From positions 1-16,585 of the forward strand of contig CAMZCV010000004.1 in the NCBI GenBank assembly GCA_947305035.1: a DNA stretch of 16,585 nt. Reading direction: 5' to 3'. Position numbers and translations under genes: made by a program. Below, piece after piece: positions 15,101-16,585 of the stretch. Positions within the stretch are counted from its first letter, which is position 1. Each line of letters opens with the position of its first letter. A model generated the notes under the pieces. It was not told where the DNA came from. It made no database searches and worked only from the letters and a program-made list of their open reading frames with translations. Source of the DNA: an uncultured Coriobacteriales bacterium (lineage in GTDB: Bacteria; Actinomycetota; Coriobacteriia; Coriobacteriales; Atopobiaceae).

Positions 15101-16585
15101 GCAGGCATGGATGCCCGTGGGCACGGAGGTTGACGAGCAGTTTGGCTCCTTCCCGTACGACTCCTACACGGTGACCGAGCTGCGCACCGCCGCTAATGCG
15201 TCTTCAAGCACGATGCTCGAGTTCCCGTTTTCCATCGATGATGCGACAGCGGGAACGGTTGTCGATCTTGGCAGCAAACCCAACGAGATTGTGACCATCG
15301 GCACCGTACTCGCCACGGATGCGGGGACGCACTACGCGCCCGCAGTTGGGTCTGTCGTTCTCACCGACACCATCTCCTACACCAACCTGGAGTCTGGAGC
15401 GACCTACTGGTTCGAAGGCAAGCTCGTCGACAAGGCGACGGGCGAGAGCATCGGAGTCACAGCCACAGGAGATACGTTCATCCCCGAGGAGCCCGAGGGC
15501 ACCGCCACGATGACCTATATGATCGAGGATGCAGCCATCCTCGAGGGCAAAACCATCGTGTGCTTCGAGACCCTGCACCGTGAGGACGATGAGGGCTTTG
15601 CTGTGGTCCACGAGGACATCGACGACGTCGCGCAGACCGTCTACTTCCCCGAGATCGGCACCACGCTCACAGGTGCCGAGGGAAGCCATGAGGTTCTTGC
15701 AGCTGAGAACGTCACCCTCACCGACACCGTCGCATACACCAGCCTCGAGCCTGGCAAGTCCTACACCGTGACCGGCGAGCTCATGGATCGAGAATCCGGC
15801 GAACCCACGGGCATCACCGCCTCCACCGTATTCACCCCCGAGGAGACAAACGGCACCGTCGAGGTATCCTTCGAGTTCAAGGGCGTCGCGGTAGCGGGCA
15901 AGACCGTCGTGGCTTTCGAGACGGTCGAGCATAAGGGCAGGATCTGGGCGGTGCATGCGGATATCGAGGATGATGCCCAAACCGTCAGCTTCCCCAGCAT
16001 CTCCACCACATTTGTCGACCGTGAGGGCGAGCACGAGTCCGCCGTCGTGGACGAGACCGTCATCCTCACCGATACCGTCGAGTACAGGAACCTCATCCCC
16101 GGCAAGGAGTACGTGCTCAACGCCGAACTTGTCGACAAGGACACCGAGGAGGTTCTGGCAACCGGCACCGCCGCCTTCACCCCCGAGGAGCCGAGCGGAA
16201 CCGTCGACGTAACCATCGAGGTCGCCCTGGCGGACGTTAAGGGGAAGGTCACCGTGTGCTTCGAGACGCTCGAGCGGGAGGGTCGCGCAGTGGCCGTTCA
16301 CGCCGAAATCGAGGATGCGGGGCAGACCGTGAACTTCCCCGATGCGTGCACCACGCTCACGGACACCGAGGGAAACCAGGAGGTTCTCGCTGCGGAGACT
16401 GTCGCCCTCACCGACACCGTCGCGTACAGCGGCCTCAACGTTGGCAAGACCTATACCGTGACCGGCGAGCTCTTCGACAAGAAGAGCGGCGAGAGCACGG
16501 GGATCGTCTCCGAACCTGTGGAGTTCACACCCGAGGAATCCAGCGGCACCGTCGAGGTGGTTTTCAACTTCCCCGGCGTCGAGTG
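12189..16585 (+). CDS. Large VaFE-repeat surface adhesin with thioester domain (3' end outside window)
   Basis: The frame is open for 1465 codons to the window edge. Residues 1-46 form a signal peptide: basic start, hydrophobic VIALTALLVLNNLLFGIA, likely cleavage after TYA46. An acidic Glu/Pro-rich segment follows (47-122), then an unassigned region with a second acidic patch (about 210-250). A thioester (TQXA) domain spans about 300-470, with C332 in AYCMSG and Q387 in ATQAAVW as the expected bond partners. Five Cna-B/SpaA-like domains run from about 484 to 1032, then VaFE repeats from 1036. The family is sortase-anchored, and the thioester binds host surface amines in studied relatives. The LPXTG anchor should lie downstream. 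Export would use SecY. Host-contact function is inferred from domains. Confidence 0.92.
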   Translation, partial: MHVARKMRRLPPLKHGLARRTGVIALTALLVLNNLLFGIAPAMTYADELEVEETSVEVEEEEPEEQEAVEVLDPPSLEDASDTPVEELDESVVVDDGAEPDANAPPEEPEAEEQEAELPEVPAWVAATYRIAGDEERAFEEPAEVVAGDGVNRVILKTDFDVEGEVSSCAVTLLLDEEDVTGQALVAPDASWIDVPSDIDLSRCRVEVSVVIESAAEADGKEPAEPEGAIDDEMAPEEAAPETPLPVETDDEEPVESFDEEAYAEQLEIIASYLDEVGATDAERQAFMMDIGAPLLRSAGTTGTITSIKPTGLGDGITAGYWWTLDGKQAYCMSGFFADPAVGQTLTRYEGSLGIDELDFVLYHGYDGVNVTSVGGLDAMRSIAATQAAVWYVVGDKREDVLDIRGWFHNDNYYNRLYGLNVIDGRQDIFRAAKSLVDGAVAYANAGGGGPEAGFAKVYLNDGTVRNSVGNLVQHMVAVGEREGTLKVVKTSSNPDTYTLSAYSIAGAKYGVYSDSACRNLVTTIAIGSDRSGSATLTAGTYYVKETTAGAGYLLDTTVHTATVVAGGTATVSSIEEPEPAKARVKKTSSSEIPSGSSGYSLAGAEYGLYATRSDADADANRMGTFTTKKDGTSNEIEVLAGTYYAKELKASPGFELDTAVHAITVSPGQVGTFTSVEKPRQGSIEIVKVSANPSLTASLSCYSLAGAKYGVYASRTDAQKDTNRMKTIVTNANGKGSAQLFAGSYFVREVEASPGFLLDSTVHSVTVSPGSTGTVKSTEQPFSVPLDARVQKVDKNTGEALPSGSGSLAGAEFMLSFYDNVAGSTSGSPARSWVFSTDESGAVDFSSATPVSGDAFFSSANGTRVFPVGTYTVQETKAPMGYQRDTTVHKQVINANDGGKVAAALFGASGGSIIVNEQVKRGDVRWVKVDGDGNPMAGVEFRITNSKGESIIVATDAEGIFDSSRPEDKAQAWMPVGTEVDEQFGSFPYDSYTVTELRTAANASSSTMLEFPFSIDDATAGTVVDLGSKPNEIVTIGTVLATDAGTHYAPAVGSVVLTDTISYTNLESGATYWFEGKLVDKATGESIGVTATGDTFIPEEPEGTATMTYMIEDAAILEGKTIVCFETLHREDDEGFAVVHEDIDDVAQTVYFPEIGTTLTGAEGSHEVLAAENVTLTDTVAYTSLEPGKSYTVTGELMDRESGEPTGITASTVFTPEETNGTVEVSFEFKGVAVAGKTVVAFETVEHKGRIWAVHADIEDDAQTVSFPSISTTFVDREGEHESAVVDETVILTDTVEYRNLIPGKEYVLNAELVDKDTEEVLATGTAAFTPEEPSGTVDVTIEVALADVKGKVTVCFETLEREGRAVAVHAEIEDAGQTVNFPDACTTLTDTEGNQEVLAAETVALTDTVAYSGLNVGKTYTVTGELFDKKSGESTGIVSEPVEFTPEESSGTVEVVFNFPGVE
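13080..13600 (+). other. Thioester (TQXA) domain coding segment of the adhesin
   Basis: Approximate limits, residues 298-470. The Cys codon is at 13182 (C332, context KQAYCMSG) and the Gln codon at 13347 (Q387, context AATQAAVWYV). The Cys-to-Gln distance of 55 residues is shorter than in streptococcal thioester adhesins such as SfbI. The TQxAxW context is the Pfam TED signature. Bond formation itself cannot be seen in the sequence. Confidence 0.75.
13638..15293 (+). repeat. Five Cna-B/SpaA-like domains of the adhesin
   Basis: Domain starts are near residues 484, 583, 683, 788 and 923, with lengths of about 96-133. The first four share the pattern basic strand, SLAGAxYGxY (AEF in the fourth), then GTYYVKE followed by GYxLD. 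Each begins with a Lys in the usual isopeptide position (VVK, VKK, IVK, VQK, WVK) and has the Glu of the YYVKE motif. Domains 1-3 end in SIEEP, SVEKP and STEQP, lacking the usual Asn; domain 4 ends IVNEQ. They would act as a rigid stalk. Confidence 0.75.
15294..16585 (+). repeat. VaFE repeats (ester-bond-type domains), fourth one cut by the window end
   Basis: Repeat starts are at 15294, 15651, 15996 and 16341; units two and three are exactly 345 bp (115 residues). Each complete unit has LTDTxxY, a G-xx-Y-xx-xGxL segment, a CFETL or AFETV motif and a HxxIxDxxQTV ending. A Thr near the start (T1039, T1158, T1273, T1388) and His/Gln near the end (H1141/Q1149, H1256/Q1264, H1371/Q1379) are invariant. 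These fit the Thr-Gln ester cross-link described for Clostridium perfringens Cpe0147. More repeats probably follow. Confidence 0.8.

Noticed and set aside
15204..16301. 365-codon minus-strand open frame under the VaFE repeats, with apparent repeats
   Set aside because: Its repetitiveness merely mirrors the real repeats on the plus strand.
1..16585. tRNA, rRNA or CRISPR array
   Set aside because: No cloverleaf-like sequence, rRNA segment or regular short repeat with spacers was seen; the only repeats are the two inverted arms and the coding repeats of the adhesin.

Overview
The window comes from a high-GC Gram-positive bacterium, most likely an actinobacterium of the Coriobacteriia. That placement is an inference from four things: GC-rich third positions, frequent TTG/GTG starts, the secY-adk-map-infA order, and a sortase-type adhesin with thioester, Cna-B-like and VaFE modules. 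No 16S or other decisive marker is present, so the family is not certain.

Region 1 (1-9465, all minus strand) is the distal part of the spc ribosomal-protein operon followed by the alpha operon. In transcription order it holds rplE, rpsN, rpsH, rplF, rplR, rpsE, rpmD, rplO, secY, adk, map, then infA, rpmJ, rpsM, rpsK, rpsD, rpoA and a partial rplQ. Genes are tightly packed, with secY overlapping rplO and map overlapping adk. A clear promoter and a hairpin between map and infA suggest that infA opens a second transcription unit. Several hairpins sit in the few gaps of 50 bp or more (rplE leader, rpsN-rpsH, rplF-rplR, infA-rpmJ), where ribosomal-protein autoregulation would be expected.

Region 2 (9466-11197) interrupts the usual gene order. 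Upstream of rplE one expects rplX, rplN, rpsQ and so on, but here the operon stops. rplE has its own candidate promoter and structured leader, and behind it lies a plus-strand gene for a putative PD-(D/E)XK (DUF559/Vsr-like) nuclease. That gene sits between two 123-bp inverted repeats that align without gaps at 104 of 123 positions. Each repeat has its own terminal inverted repeats and repeated GTCGGTAG octamers, so it resembles a MITE or REP-type element. This nuclease-plus-palindrome unit is the best candidate for an undescribed element.

Region 3 (11198-11842, plus) is tag, a zinc-binding 3-methyladenine DNA glycosylase I. It is followed by a 346-bp non-coding gap with a weak terminator candidate and a dyad.

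Region 4 (12189 to the window end, plus) is the 5' part (1465 codons) of a giant secreted adhesin. It has a signal peptide, an acidic Glu/Pro-rich segment, a thioester (TQXA) domain, five Cna-B/SpaA-like domains, and then VaFE repeats that carry the Thr, His and Gln positions expected of ester-bond domains. The wall anchor lies beyond the window. The protein may combine up to three kinds of self-made covalent cross-link.
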